DNA of 64,000 nucleotides from an uncultured Selenomonadales bacterium. GTDB taxonomy: Bacteria > Bacillota > Negativicutes > Acidaminococcales > Acidaminococcaceae. The position numbers were made by a program, and so were the translations under genes. Location: positions 1-64,000 of the forward strand of contig OMYP01000013.1 in assembly GCA_900315345.1 (NCBI GenBank). The letters run 5' to 3'. Below, in pieces: positions 36,695 to 45,147 of the stretch. Numbering within the stretch: the stretch's first letter is position 1; the number at the start of each line of letters is the position of its first letter. Under the pieces are notes generated by a model. That model did not search any database, was not told where the DNA came from, and was given only the letters and a program-made list of their open reading frames with translations.

Positions 36695-36883
36695 ATGGCA
36701 AAAGATGCTTTGAGCAGTTTGGCCGGCAACCGTATGGGGCAGCTAAAGAGTGAGATTGCGGACCTTAAGGCCCAGCTCAGGAAAGAGTTTGAACCGGATA
36801 AGATTGCCGAGCTGAAAAAGCTTATCAGAGAAAAAGAAACCTACTACAATATACTTGCTGACCGTCGAAGGACTGGTATTTAA
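36695..36883 (+). CDS. Small hypothetical coiled-coil protein
   Basis: A 62-residue, highly charged helical protein: a heptad-like stretch from about residue 14 to 50 (MGQLKSEIADLKAQLRKEFE, then KIAELKKLIREKE). Two GGAGG/AGGAG sites lie just before the ATG. It is five bases from the next gene, so co-translated. Function unknown. Confidence 0.7.
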   Translation: MAKDALSSLAGNRMGQLKSEIADLKAQLRKEFEPDKIAELKKLIREKETYYNILADRRRTGI

Positions 36884-36888
36884 GCATC

Positions 36889-37380
36889 ATGGATGAGCAG
36901 TTACTGGTGCGTTTGGCACAGATCGCATTACGCTGCGTAGTGGCGTATTATGTTTATAAGGACGCTGTCAAACATGAAGTCCCCAACAGGAACTTCTGGA
37001 TAGCGGCAACCTTTATTTTCTGGCCCGTCGTTCTGGCTTACCTGTTCTACCGGCAGCGCGCGGCCCGCACGGTTGATCTTTCCTTTGAGCAAAAGGCCCA
37101 GCTGGAGATAGATCATAAGCGCGAGGAAGAAAAACGGCGCATCGCGGCGGAACGGGCCGAGATGGAGCTGGAACGCAAACACGAGATCGAAAAGAACAAA
37201 ATCAGTGAGGAAGAACTGGAAAAGCTTCGGGAAGAGCGCAGGGCTGCCAAGGCCAAGCGTATGAAGGAGCTGGAGGAAGAGCGTGCGGAACAGGAAAGGC
37301 AGCACGCCGAACTTTTAAAGCTGAAGGAAAAAAAGCTGCAGGATACCGTGGCAAAGAATCTCAGCAACCTGGACAAGTAG
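36889..37380 (+). CDS. Hypothetical membrane-anchored coiled-coil protein
   Basis: A 163-residue protein. Residues about 5-55 hold two short hydrophobic segments (LAQIALRCVVAYYVYKDAV; FWIAATFIFWPVVLAYLFY), and residues 65-155 form a continuous Glu/Lys/Arg coiled coil. No family is recognised. With its two upstream neighbours it may form a membrane-associated complex; that is inference. Confidence 0.75.
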   Translation: MDEQLLVRLAQIALRCVVAYYVYKDAVKHEVPNRNFWIAATFIFWPVVLAYLFYRQRAARTVDLSFEQKAQLEIDHKREEEKRRIAAERAEMELERKHEIEKNKISEEELEKLREERRAAKAKRMKELEEERAEQERQHAELLKLKEKKLQDTVAKNLSNLDK

Positions 37381-37399
37381 TAGGATATATTTCATTACG

Positions 37400-37435
37400 G
37401 GCGCTGCGCTTATAGGTGCGGCGTTTTCTTTTTGC
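37400..37435 (+). terminator. Probable terminator after the three-gene cluster
   Basis: CGCTGC/GCGGCG stem followed by TTTTCTTTTT. The rest of the gap to murA holds R2-type repeats and a -10-like TATAAT at 37501-37506. Confidence 0.55.
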
Positions 37436-37441
37436 GCAGGC

Positions 37442-37464
37442 GAATCAATCAGTGGTTCTTTAAT
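37442..37464. repeat. R2 repeat, single arm
   Basis: GAATCAATCAGTGGTTCTTTAATG-like arm, matching the right end of family R2. Confidence 0.55.
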
Positions 37465-37521
37465 GTAAAATTTTTTCGCGCCCTCTTGCTAAAAGGCGTT
37501 TATAATGATAGAGTTAAATTG

Positions 37522-37605
37522 TAAGGGAAACACTGATTCATTCGTTCCCACGCACGCGAAAGGTTTCGGCCGTCGAACAAACTCATTGAATCAGTGTTTG
37601 TTATA
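37522..37605. repeat. R2 repeat, shortened copy in the murA leader
   Basis: GGGAAACACTGATTCATTC at the left and CAAACTCATTGAATCAGTG at the right are inverted copies. The unit lies between a TATAAT and the murA start, so it would be transcribed. Confidence 0.7.
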
Positions 37606-37666
37606 GAGTAATTATCATAAGCAAGATATCAAACAAATTTAAAAATTAACGGTAGGGGGTAAGCTT

Positions 37667-38935
37667 GTGGAGAAGTTGATTGTCAGAGGCGGCAACCGAC
37701 TGGTTGGCACAGTAAAGACAAGCGGGGCAAAGAATGCGGTACTGCCTATTATTGCTGCTTCTATTTTAGGTGAAACACCCAGCCATCTGGATGAAATTCC
37801 CAAGCTGGACGATGTACATACCATTTGCAGGGTATTGCAATATTTAGGGGTAAAAACAGACACATCCAAAGAACATGAACTGACGCTGGATACATCGAAA
37901 ATTTCCGCGTATGAAGCCCCTTATGAGCTGGTCCGGACCATGCGGGCTTCTTTTGTGGTACTGGGTCCCCTGCTGGCCCGGAAGGGACATGCCCGGATTT
38001 CCCAGCCCGGAGGCTGCGCTATCGGAAGCCGTCCCATCGACCTGCATTTAAAAGGCTTTGAAGCCCTGGGAGCAAAAATTACCCAGGATCACGGTTTTGT
38101 TGATGCTGTAGCCCCTAATGGGCTCCACGGTGCGGACATCTATCTGGATTTCCCCAGCGTGGGCGCGACGGAAAATATTATGATGGCAGCCTGCCTTGCT
38201 GAAGGCACTACAACCCTGGAAAACCCGGCGGAAGAGCCGGAGATCGTAGACCTGGCCAACTACCTGAACCAGATGGGCGGCAAGATCCGTGGGGCCGGTA
38301 CCGATGTGATCCGCATCGAAGGTGTCAAACATATGCATGGCGCCGAACATTCGGTGATTCCTGACCGTATTGAGGCAGGAACATACATGATTGCAGCGGC
38401 CATGACCCATGGGGATGTGATTATTGAAAATGTGCTGGCGGAACATCAGAAACCGCTGCTGGCCAAGCTGCGGGAAGCCGGCGTACTGATTGAGGAAGAT
38501 ATCGACCGGATCCATGTGGCCTGCCCGGGAACGTTAAAGGGCGTTAACGTGAAAACCCTTCCTTATCCCGGTTTCCCGACGGACATGCAGGCCCAGATCA
38601 TGGCTATGATGACCATCTGTGAAGGACGCAGTACCGTAATGGAGACTGTGTTTGAAAACCGTTTCATGCATGTGATCGAACTGAACCGCATGGGTGCCAA
38701 TATCGTGACCACAGGGGCCCGTGGGGCCATGATTGAAGGGCCGGCTAAGCTGACAGGCTGCGAAGTGAATGCTACAGACCTGCGGGCCGGCGCCGCCATG
38801 ATTCTGGCCGGGCTGGTTGCAGAAGGAACGACCATTATCGGCAATCTGCATCACATTGACCGGGGATACGAAGATATCGTAGGAAAGCTGCAGGCACTGG
38901 GTGCGGATATCCAGCGTATAAGTGTAAAAGACTGA
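37667..38935 (+). CDS. murA: UDP-N-acetylglucosamine 1-carboxyvinyltransferase
   Basis: It transfers enolpyruvate to UDP-GlcNAc, the first committed step of peptidoglycan synthesis. The 422-residue product has the start [19 protein letters not shown] (catalytic Lys), [16 protein letters not shown], and the fosfomycin-binding Cys in [16 protein letters not shown]. Later motifs include [15 protein letters not shown] and [16 protein letters not shown]. It starts at GTG with GGTAGGGGG upstream. Confidence 0.97.
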   Translation: MEKLIVRGGNRLVGTVKTSGAKNAVLPIIAASILGETPSHLDEIPKLDDVHTICRVLQYLGVKTDTSKEHELTLDTSKISAYEAPYELVRTMRASFVVLGPLLARKGHARISQPGGCAIGSRPIDLHLKGFEALGAKITQDHGFVDAVAPNGLHGADIYLDFPSVGATENIMMAACLAEGTTTLENPAEEPEIVDLANYLNQMGGKIRGAGTDVIRIEGVKHMHGAEHSVIPDRIEAGTYMIAAAMTHGDVIIENVLAEHQKPLLAKLREAGVLIEEDIDRIHVACPGTLKGVNVKTLPYPGFPTDMQAQIMAMMTICEGRSTVMETVFENRFMHVIELNRMGANIVTTGARGAMIEGPAKLTGCEVNATDLRAGAAMILAGLVAEGTTIIGNLHHIDRGYEDIVGKLQALGADIQRISVKD

Positions 38936-39045
38936 CTGTATTGGTTGTGGCAGGGCGTTCCGACCATGACGGTTCTCTGGGGTAAAAACAGCTCTTGGGG
39001 CAGGCAGGCGGGATGGATGAAATTTAGTAAAGCAGGAGACATAGC

Positions 39046-40068
39046 ATGTTTGGTGGACATACAGATATCGGTATAGATTTAGGCACCGCCAATATACTGG
39101 TATACGTGAAAGGAAAAGGTATCGTGCTGAACGAGCCTTCCGTGGTGGCGGTGGAAAAAGCAGGCAATAAAATACTGGCTGTGGGTGCGGAAGCCCGGGA
39201 TATGCTGGGCCGTACCCCTCAGGGCATCGTAGCGGTACGTCCTTTAAAGGAAGGGGTCATCGCCAACTATACGATTACCCAGAAGATGCTGGAATACATT
39301 ATCAACAAGGTGGCCGGAAAGAGCTTCTTCTTTAAGCCCCGTGTCATGACCTGCATTCCGGTGCACATCACTTCCGTGGAGAAGCGGGCCGTACTGGAAG
39401 CGACTATCCAGGCAGGCGTATCCAAAACGTATCTGATAGAAGAACCTCTGGCAGCTGCCCTTGGCGCCGGGCTGGATATCATGGTGCCTTCCGGGAAAAT
39501 GGTAGTGGATATCGGAGGCGGTACGACCGATATCGGGATCCTGAGCCTGGGAGGTGTGGTGGACAGTGATTCGGTCCGTGTCGGCGGGGATAAATTTGAT
39601 GAAAGCATAGTGCGCTATGTAAAAAAAGAATACAATATACTGATAGGGGAAACTACGGGAGAGGCTGTCAAAAAGACTATCGGCAACGTCCATTCGGGAG
39701 AACCTGTAAAGACCATGGAGATCCGGGGCCGGGATGCGGTCAACGGACTACCTGCAACGGTTACGGTTACATCGGAGGATGTTCGCAAGGCTCTGGAAGA
39801 ACCTCTTGAGACCCTGATAGGCCGTATTCGTTCCGTACTGGAAAAATGCCCTCCGGAACTGTCGGCGGATATTGTTGACAACGGGATCTACCTGACAGGA
39901 GGCGGGGCGCTGCTGGGAGGCTTTGCCAAAGTGCTGGAAGAAGACACGGGAATCCGGGTCTTTGTGGCGGAAAATCCGCTGGACTGCGTAGCAATCGGAA
40001 CCGGGAAGGCTCTGGAAAATCTGGACAAGCTCCGTCCCGGTACGGTTTACAGCAATGCCATGTTTTAA
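39046..40068 (+). CDS. mreB: Rod-shape determining actin-like protein MreB/Mbl
   Basis: A 340-residue bacterial actin that organises cell-wall synthesis on the inner membrane. Phosphate-1 motif DIGIDLGTANILVYVKG, phosphate-2 VVDIGGGTTDIGILSLGG, adenosine motif GIYLTGGGALLGGF and EEPLAAALGAGLDI are all present. It follows murA, as mbl does in Firmicutes. If the host is a coccus, as Acidaminococcus is, retention of MreB would be notable. Confidence 0.95.
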   Translation: MFGGHTDIGIDLGTANILVYVKGKGIVLNEPSVVAVEKAGNKILAVGAEARDMLGRTPQGIVAVRPLKEGVIANYTITQKMLEYIINKVAGKSFFFKPRVMTCIPVHITSVEKRAVLEATIQAGVSKTYLIEEPLAAALGAGLDIMVPSGKMVVDIGGGTTDIGILSLGGVVDSDSVRVGGDKFDESIVRYVKKEYNILIGETTGEAVKKTIGNVHSGEPVKTMEIRGRDAVNGLPATVTVTSEDVRKALEEPLETLIGRIRSVLEKCPPELSADIVDNGIYLTGGGALLGGFAKVLEEDTGIRVFVAENPLDCVAIGTGKALENLDKLRPGTVYSNAMF

Positions 40069-40207
40069 ATTGATACGTATTGATTTTGTTTTGGGACGGT
40101 TTTGGAAAACGCCGGTATACGGCTTGCTTCCATACCGTCCTGCTGATTTTACATGTAATAAACCATATAAACAAATGAAACGGTGATTTCCTGAAAGAGG
40201 CTGTGAA

Positions 40208-41620
40208 ATGTTGTGTTATCATAAATGCGGAAAATGCAGTTGCCGGTTTTTTCTGTTTCTTATTTTCGTAGTAACCATTCTTCTGCCGGTATCCGTACAG
40301 GCCAGAATAACTGATATGCGGACAGGAAGCGGTCCTACCCGGATGCGCATTGTGCTGGATATGGATGAACCGGCGAAGTTTAAAGACAGCGGCGATTCCG
40401 GAAAAATAGTCCTTGATCTGGGCACTTCCGTGAAAAAAAATATACTGCGAAAGTTTAATGACGCGTCAATTACGGATATAAACCTTGAAAAATCCGGGAA
40501 AAATTCTAGCAGGCTGACAGTACGGCTGAAAAAACCGGCCCAGCACAAGGTCATTGTTCTGAAAAATCCCCACCGGATCGTTCTGGATGTTTACCGGATC
40601 GAAATCGTTAAAACGTCCCGGGAACTGGGGAACGGTCTGGGTTATACCTTCTGGCAGGATGATATGAACGGGTTGCCGGTGCGTCTTTATGTGTTAAGTA
40701 TGAGCCCGGACAGCGGCTATTATCTGAAACCATTTTCCGGTGCCGTGAACCGGAACGGGCGCGGAAAGCTTTCCCGTGCGACCGCATCGGTGGGAGCCCG
40801 GGCTGCCGTGAACGCCTGTTATTTTGATATAGACGGCTGGGTCATCGGAAACTGCAAGTGGAACGACAGCTTCTACGGCGTGGATTCCACACCCCGAAGC
40901 GCTCTGATTGTAGACAGGGAAGGACATGCCTCTGTCCAGAAGGACCTGGCATACCGGGGGACTGCTACGCTTCCGGGGGGCCGGATTCTTACTATTAAGG
41001 GAATGAACCGGCAGCGGATTACAGACGATCTGGTCTTGTTTAACCGAAATTACGGTCCGGCCACCCGTACAAACGAACACGGACGTGAGGTAAAGGTGCG
41101 GCAGGGACGGGCCATAGAAGTCTCGCCTAAAGGAAACATGATGTTGGACAATGATTCCCTCGTGCTTTCCGGCCACGGGGTCAACAAGGATGCCCTTTCC
41201 CGGGTAAAACGGGGTGACAGGGTGGCTATTGACCAGACCCTGGGAAGCCGCATGGCGGATGAAGCTCGGCTTGTTATCGGCGGAGGGCCCCTGCTGGTGG
41301 AGAATGGGCAGGTTAATGTCCGGGCCAGGGAAGAATCTATGGCCCCGGATATTGCCTATGGCCGCGCGCCCCGTACCGGCGCAGGTGTTACTGCTGACGG
41401 AACTGTGCTGCTGATGGTGGTGGACGGCCGAAGCCAGTATTCCGCCGGTATGACTCTGAAAGAATTTGCCGGATACATGAAACGTTTTGGAGCAGTCTCC
41501 GCTGTGAATTTTGACGGGGGAGGATCTTCCGAGATGGTGCTGGACGGGAAGATAATGAACCGTCCTTCCGATGGGGGAGAACGGCCTGTCAGTATCGGGC
41601 TGGGCCTTTTCCGGAAGTGA
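40208..41620 (+). CDS. AMIN domain plus phosphodiester glycosidase (NAGPA-like) exported protein
   Basis: A 470-residue exported protein. An N-terminal signal (FFLFLIFVVTILLPVSVQA) precedes an AMIN domain (about 35-125: RMRIVLDMDEPAKFKD, HRIVLDVYRI), which targets septal peptidoglycan. Residues about 160-465 match the NAGPA/DUF2233 fold: AAVNACYFDIDGWVIGN, RSALIVDREG, RTGAGVTADGTVLLMVVDGR, AVNFDGGGSSEMV. This domain hydrolyses sugar phosphodiesters in known members. A cell-wall remodelling role near MreB is plausible but inferred. Confidence 0.85.
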   Translation: MLCYHKCGKCSCRFFLFLIFVVTILLPVSVQARITDMRTGSGPTRMRIVLDMDEPAKFKDSGDSGKIVLDLGTSVKKNILRKFNDASITDINLEKSGKNSSRLTVRLKKPAQHKVIVLKNPHRIVLDVYRIEIVKTSRELGNGLGYTFWQDDMNGLPVRLYVLSMSPDSGYYLKPFSGAVNRNGRGKLSRATASVGARAAVNACYFDIDGWVIGNCKWNDSFYGVDSTPRSALIVDREGHASVQKDLAYRGTATLPGGRILTIKGMNRQRITDDLVLFNRNYGPATRTNEHGREVKVRQGRAIEVSPKGNMMLDNDSLVLSGHGVNKDALSRVKRGDRVAIDQTLGSRMADEARLVIGGGPLLVENGQVNVRAREESMAPDIAYGRAPRTGAGVTADGTVLLMVVDGRSQYSAGMTLKEFAGYMKRFGAVSAVNFDGGGSSEMVLDGKIMNRPSDGGERPVSIGLGLFRK

Positions 41621-41622
41621 TT

Positions 41623-41651
41623 TTGCCAAAAATATAAATTCGTTGTATAAT
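41623..41651 (+). promoter_or_regulatory. Promoter of the S55 peptidase gene
   Basis: TTGCCA at 41623-41628, a 17-base spacer and TATAAT at 41646-41651, right after the preceding stop codon. Confidence 0.65.
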
Positions 41652-41685
41652 AAAATATTATAATAGGTTTTTTATTGTAAACTTT

Positions 41686-41741
41686 GGGAAACACTGATTA
41701 AAAGGGTTTGTGCACAGACGAAATAATCGGTGGTTCCTTAG
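41686..41741. repeat. R2 repeat, compact 56-bp copy
   Basis: GGGAAACACTGATTA at the left and TAATCGGTGGTTCCTTA at the right, meeting near a GTGCAC centre. It lies in the leader of the S55 peptidase gene. Confidence 0.7.
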
Positions 41742-41766
41742 GTTGTTCTGCAAAAAAGGACAATTT

Positions 41767-43476
41767 ATGAAAAAGCTCATTCTGACAGTTTGTTTGTTAT
41801 TATGTATATTTACTTCGCAGGTCTTTGCCCGGACACCGCTGATGCCTGTAGACAGCCTGAAGGCCGGTATGCGGGGATATGCTAAAACCGTTATATCCGG
41901 CGATACTATTGAAACATTTCCGGTGGAGGTTTTGGGCGTAACCGGCAGTGAGAATGCAGGTTACCAGATCCTGATCCGGGGCAGCGGCAACGTACTGGAA
42001 CGAAGCGGCGGCATTGCGCAGGGGATGAGCGGCAGCCCGGTCTATATTGACGGTAAACTGGCCGGGGCCATTGCCTACGGCAAGGCCTTTACCGATCCCC
42101 ACTACTGCTTTCTGACGCCGATTCAGGATATGCTGGATATGCTGGACAAGCCGGTTCCCCATCGGGAAAAGGCTGACAGCTCTCTTTTGCCTAAAGGGAC
42201 TGCCCTGATGGCAGGGGGCTTTTCCGACGCAGGTCTGTCGTTGCTTCAGCATGAACTGGAAGCTTCCGGAATTACAGTTATGAATGCAGGGGCTTCCGGG
42301 ACAGAAGCATCTTCCAAAGCCCTGGAACCCGGCAGTTCTGTAGGGGTTGCTCTCATACAGGGCGATCTTTCGCTGGGAGCTTTGGGAACCGTTACCTGGA
42401 CAGATGAGAGAGGGCGCTTTCTGGCCTTCGGTCATCCTTTCATGCAGAGAGGGGATTCGGATTTCTTTCTGACAAAGACATGGGTGCTGGCTTCCCTTCC
42501 TAATCTGCAGGCAGCTTATAAAATCGGAAATATCGGGGAGGCAGTTGGAACGGTAAACCAGGACCGCAGTGCCGGTATAGCCGGACTGGTTGGCAAACTT
42601 CCGTCTTTTATCCCGCTTTACGTATCGGTTACAGATTCCACCCGGTCCCAAAACGGCAGCGTCCGGGTGAGGGTGATCAATGATGAACAGATGACCCCGA
42701 CGCTGGTCAGTTCCGTGCTTGTAAGTCAGGCATCAAAAGTAGCTGACCACGGGACCGGCGGCAGCGCCCGGCTTTTGTTTGATATTACGGCTATGGACAG
42801 CAAAGAGGAGCTGCTGCACATAAACAGGGAAAACATGTATTTTGACAAGACGTCCCTGATGAAACAGCTTCCGGCGGAATTACAGGAGACGGTTCAGGTA
42901 CTTCTCCAGAACAAGCTGGAACAGGTTCGTATTACAAATATCGATGTAAATGTAGATATGAGCACAGAGAGCCTGGTAGCTGAAATTAAGAAAGTTACTG
43001 TGGAAGAAAAGGAACCCCGGCCCGGTGACACGATCCATTTGAATGTAACTCTGAAGCCCTATCGCGGCGAAAATATAACCCGGACTGTGGCGTATAAGCT
43101 TCCTAAAGACGCAAAAGGAGAAATCCGGCTGAAGGTCCGGGGGGGCGCTTCAACAGCCTGGATACAGGAACTGATGAAGCAGCAGAAAGAAGAAGGCGCA
43201 GCCCAGGATAAAAAGGAAAAGCAGCAAGGGCAGAAGAAAGAGAAAGAAAAAGAAAAAGACATAAAGCTGGCAGACTATGTACGTGAGGTAAACACTGCGG
43301 ACCGCAATAATGATATTATTGTGGAATATGCATCAGGCGGGCCCCGTCCTGATATGACGGAGGAAGAAGCGGAAGCTTCCCTGGCAGCGATGCTTTCTGG
43401 CGGCAGGAATAAACAGGCGGTTCCGGTGGATTACATTGTGGACGGTGAACAGACCGTTACAGTCCGTCTGCCCTGA
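41767..43476 (+). CDS. S55 (SpoIVB-type) serine peptidase domain protein, exported
   Basis: A 569-residue protein with an N-terminal signal (LILTVCLLLCIFTSQVFA). Residues about 25-240 match the SpoIVB peptidase domain: MPVDSLKAGMRGYAKTVISG, VLGV, the catalytic GGIAQGMSGSPVYIDGKLAGAI (GMSGSP at 86-91) and FGHPFMQRG. A long C-terminal part follows, with a Lys/Glu/Gln-rich linker (about 480-515). Such proteins cleave or signal across the envelope in spore formers; here it lies beside outer-membrane lipid transport genes. AAAGGA sets the start at 41767. Confidence 0.85.
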   Translation: MKKLILTVCLLLCIFTSQVFARTPLMPVDSLKAGMRGYAKTVISGDTIETFPVEVLGVTGSENAGYQILIRGSGNVLERSGGIAQGMSGSPVYIDGKLAGAIAYGKAFTDPHYCFLTPIQDMLDMLDKPVPHREKADSSLLPKGTALMAGGFSDAGLSLLQHELEASGITVMNAGASGTEASSKALEPGSSVGVALIQGDLSLGALGTVTWTDERGRFLAFGHPFMQRGDSDFFLTKTWVLASLPNLQAAYKIGNIGEAVGTVNQDRSAGIAGLVGKLPSFIPLYVSVTDSTRSQNGSVRVRVINDEQMTPTLVSSVLVSQASKVADHGTGGSARLLFDITAMDSKEELLHINRENMYFDKTSLMKQLPAELQETVQVLLQNKLEQVRITNIDVNVDMSTESLVAEIKKVTVEEKEPRPGDTIHLNVTLKPYRGENITRTVAYKLPKDAKGEIRLKVRGGASTAWIQELMKQQKEEGAAQDKKEKQQGQKKEKEKEKDIKLADYVREVNTADRNNDIIVEYASGGPRPDMTEEEAEASLAAMLSGGRNKQAVPVDYIVDGEQTVTVRLP

Positions 43477-43478
43477 AA

Positions 43479-43507
43479 TTGCCACAAATTGTTTTTATAC
43501 TTATAAT
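43479..43507 (+). promoter_or_regulatory. Promoter of mlaEFD
   Basis: TTGCCA at 43479-43484, a 17-base spacer and TATAAT at 43502-43507, starting just after the S55 peptidase stop. Confidence 0.65.
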
Positions 43508-43595
43508 AAATTACAGCTGTGCAAAAAAATAGCGGGGGATTGCAGATGAAAAGCCTGTCTGTGAACTGCGGATCTTGGAGAAGGGAGGAAGGCAT

Positions 43596-44372
43596 ATGCT
43601 TCATGAATTATGTGCCATGACTGGTGCATGGATCATCGGATTCTGTCAGGTTACCGGCCGCATGATGATGCTTTTTCTGGATACCCTGTCCAAGGTACGG
43701 ACTGTCAGTATAAAAGAGACATTGCGACAGATGGCTCTTTTAGGGGCGGATTCCCTTCCCATCGTGTTACTGACCATGCTGTGCACGGGCATGGTCTTCT
43801 CTGTACAGACGGCGAAAGAATTTGTAGCCCTGGGAGCTTCCGGCACAGTGGGAGGAATCGTGGCTATCGCCATGGGCAGGGAACTGGTCCCGGTACTGAC
43901 CGGCGTTGTGGTGGCCGGGCGAATCGGCGCGGCCATTGCGGCTGAACTGGGAACCATGAAGGTGACAGAACAGATCGATGCCCTGCGTGTTATGGCTACC
44001 AGCCCGGTCCGGTATCTGGTGGCTCCCCGTTTTCTAGCTGTTGCCCTTATGATGCCGGTGCTCATCGTGTTCGGCAATTTTATCGGTAATGCGGGGGGAT
44101 ATTTCGTAGCCCATTATTACGCGGATATCGGTTCCACGACGTACCTGAATTCTATCAGACAGTTATGCGAGCCCTTTGATTTATTCGGAGGCATGATCAA
44201 AGGTGTTGCCTTTGGTGCTATTATCAGTATCGTAGGCTGTTTCAAGGGACTGAACGCAAAGCAGGGCGCGGAAGGCGTGGGACTTGCCACTACGGCTTCC
44301 GTAGTGCTTTCCATTATTTTGATATTTATTTCGGATTATTTTCTGACGGTTTTGTTGTACGTAGACAAATAA
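43596..44372 (+). CDS. mlaE: MlaE-type ABC permease for phospholipid transport
   Basis: A 258-residue inner-membrane permease. Features are FSVQTAKEFVALGASGTVGGIVAIAMGRELVPVLTGVVVAGRIGAAI-type helix content, with the family core ELGTMKVTEQIDALRVMATSPVRYLVAPR. It moves phospholipid between membranes together with MlaF and MlaD. AGGGAGGAAGG precedes ATG 43596; a TTG reading at 43575 is rejected. Confidence 0.95.
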   Translation: MLHELCAMTGAWIIGFCQVTGRMMMLFLDTLSKVRTVSIKETLRQMALLGADSLPIVLLTMLCTGMVFSVQTAKEFVALGASGTVGGIVAIAMGRELVPVLTGVVVAGRIGAAIAAELGTMKVTEQIDALRVMATSPVRYLVAPRFLAVALMMPVLIVFGNFIGNAGGYFVAHYYADIGSTTYLNSIRQLCEPFDLFGGMIKGVAFGAIISIVGCFKGLNAKQGAEGVGLATTASVVLSIILIFISDYFLTVLLYVDK

Positions 44373-44382
44373 GAGAGGCGTT

Positions 44383-45147
44383 ATGGCTGAATCTGTTATT
44401 TCCCTGCGAAATCTGGAGCTGGCTTTTGGCGAGAAAAAGGTATTGCAGGGTGTCAATCTGGAAGTTAAAAAAGGGGAGACCATGGCGGTGATCGGGCCTT
44501 CCGGAACCGGAAAAAGCACCATTTTGAAGGTTCTGATAGGGCTGCTGGCCCCAACAGGGGGAAACGTTTTCATCGAAGGACAGGATGTATCCCATCTGAC
44601 GGAAGAGGAATGGAATGAGATCCGTAAACATATAGGGATGGTATTCCAGTACTCTGCGCTGTTTGACTTTCTGGATGTGGGCGAAAACGTAGCTTTCGGG
44701 TTACGGCAGCATTTTCGCCTGCCGGAAGAGGAAGTGCAGAAAAAGGTGGATGACCTGCTGAAGGATGTAGGAATGGAAGATGCTAAAAGCATGTATCCTG
44801 TGGAATTGTCCGGTGGCATGAAAAAGAGGGTCAGTCTGGCAAGGGCGCTGGCATTCGGGCCCCGTATTGTCCTGTATGACGAACCTACTGCAGGTCTGGA
44901 TCCTATACGGATGATGAACATCAGCCGTCTGATAAGGGAAACGCAACAAAAGCACAAGGTAACATCCATTCTGGTAACCCATGATATGGAATCTGTTTAT
45001 GTGGCTGCGGACCGTGTTGCCCTGATAAACGGCGGTAAAATCGTAGCCGTAGGCACGCCGGAGGAATTCAGAAATTCGGACGATCCGCTGATTCGTGGAT
45101 TTATAACCGGTGAGGAAATAGCGGGAGCAACGGAGGCATTTCGATGA
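44383..45147 (+). CDS. mlaF: MlaF-type ABC ATPase
   Basis: A 254-residue ATPase with Walker A GPSGTGKST, Q-loop GMVFQYSALFDFLDVGENVAF, signature LSGGMKKRVSLARAL, Walker B IVLYDEPTAGLDP and switch THDMES. It energises MlaE and overlaps mlaD by four bases. Confidence 0.95.
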   Translation: MAESVISLRNLELAFGEKKVLQGVNLEVKKGETMAVIGPSGTGKSTILKVLIGLLAPTGGNVFIEGQDVSHLTEEEWNEIRKHIGMVFQYSALFDFLDVGENVAFGLRQHFRLPEEEVQKKVDDLLKDVGMEDAKSMYPVELSGGMKKRVSLARALAFGPRIVLYDEPTAGLDPIRMMNISRLIRETQQKHKVTSILVTHDMESVYVAADRVALINGGKIVAVGTPEEFRNSDDPLIRGFITGEEIAGATEAFR

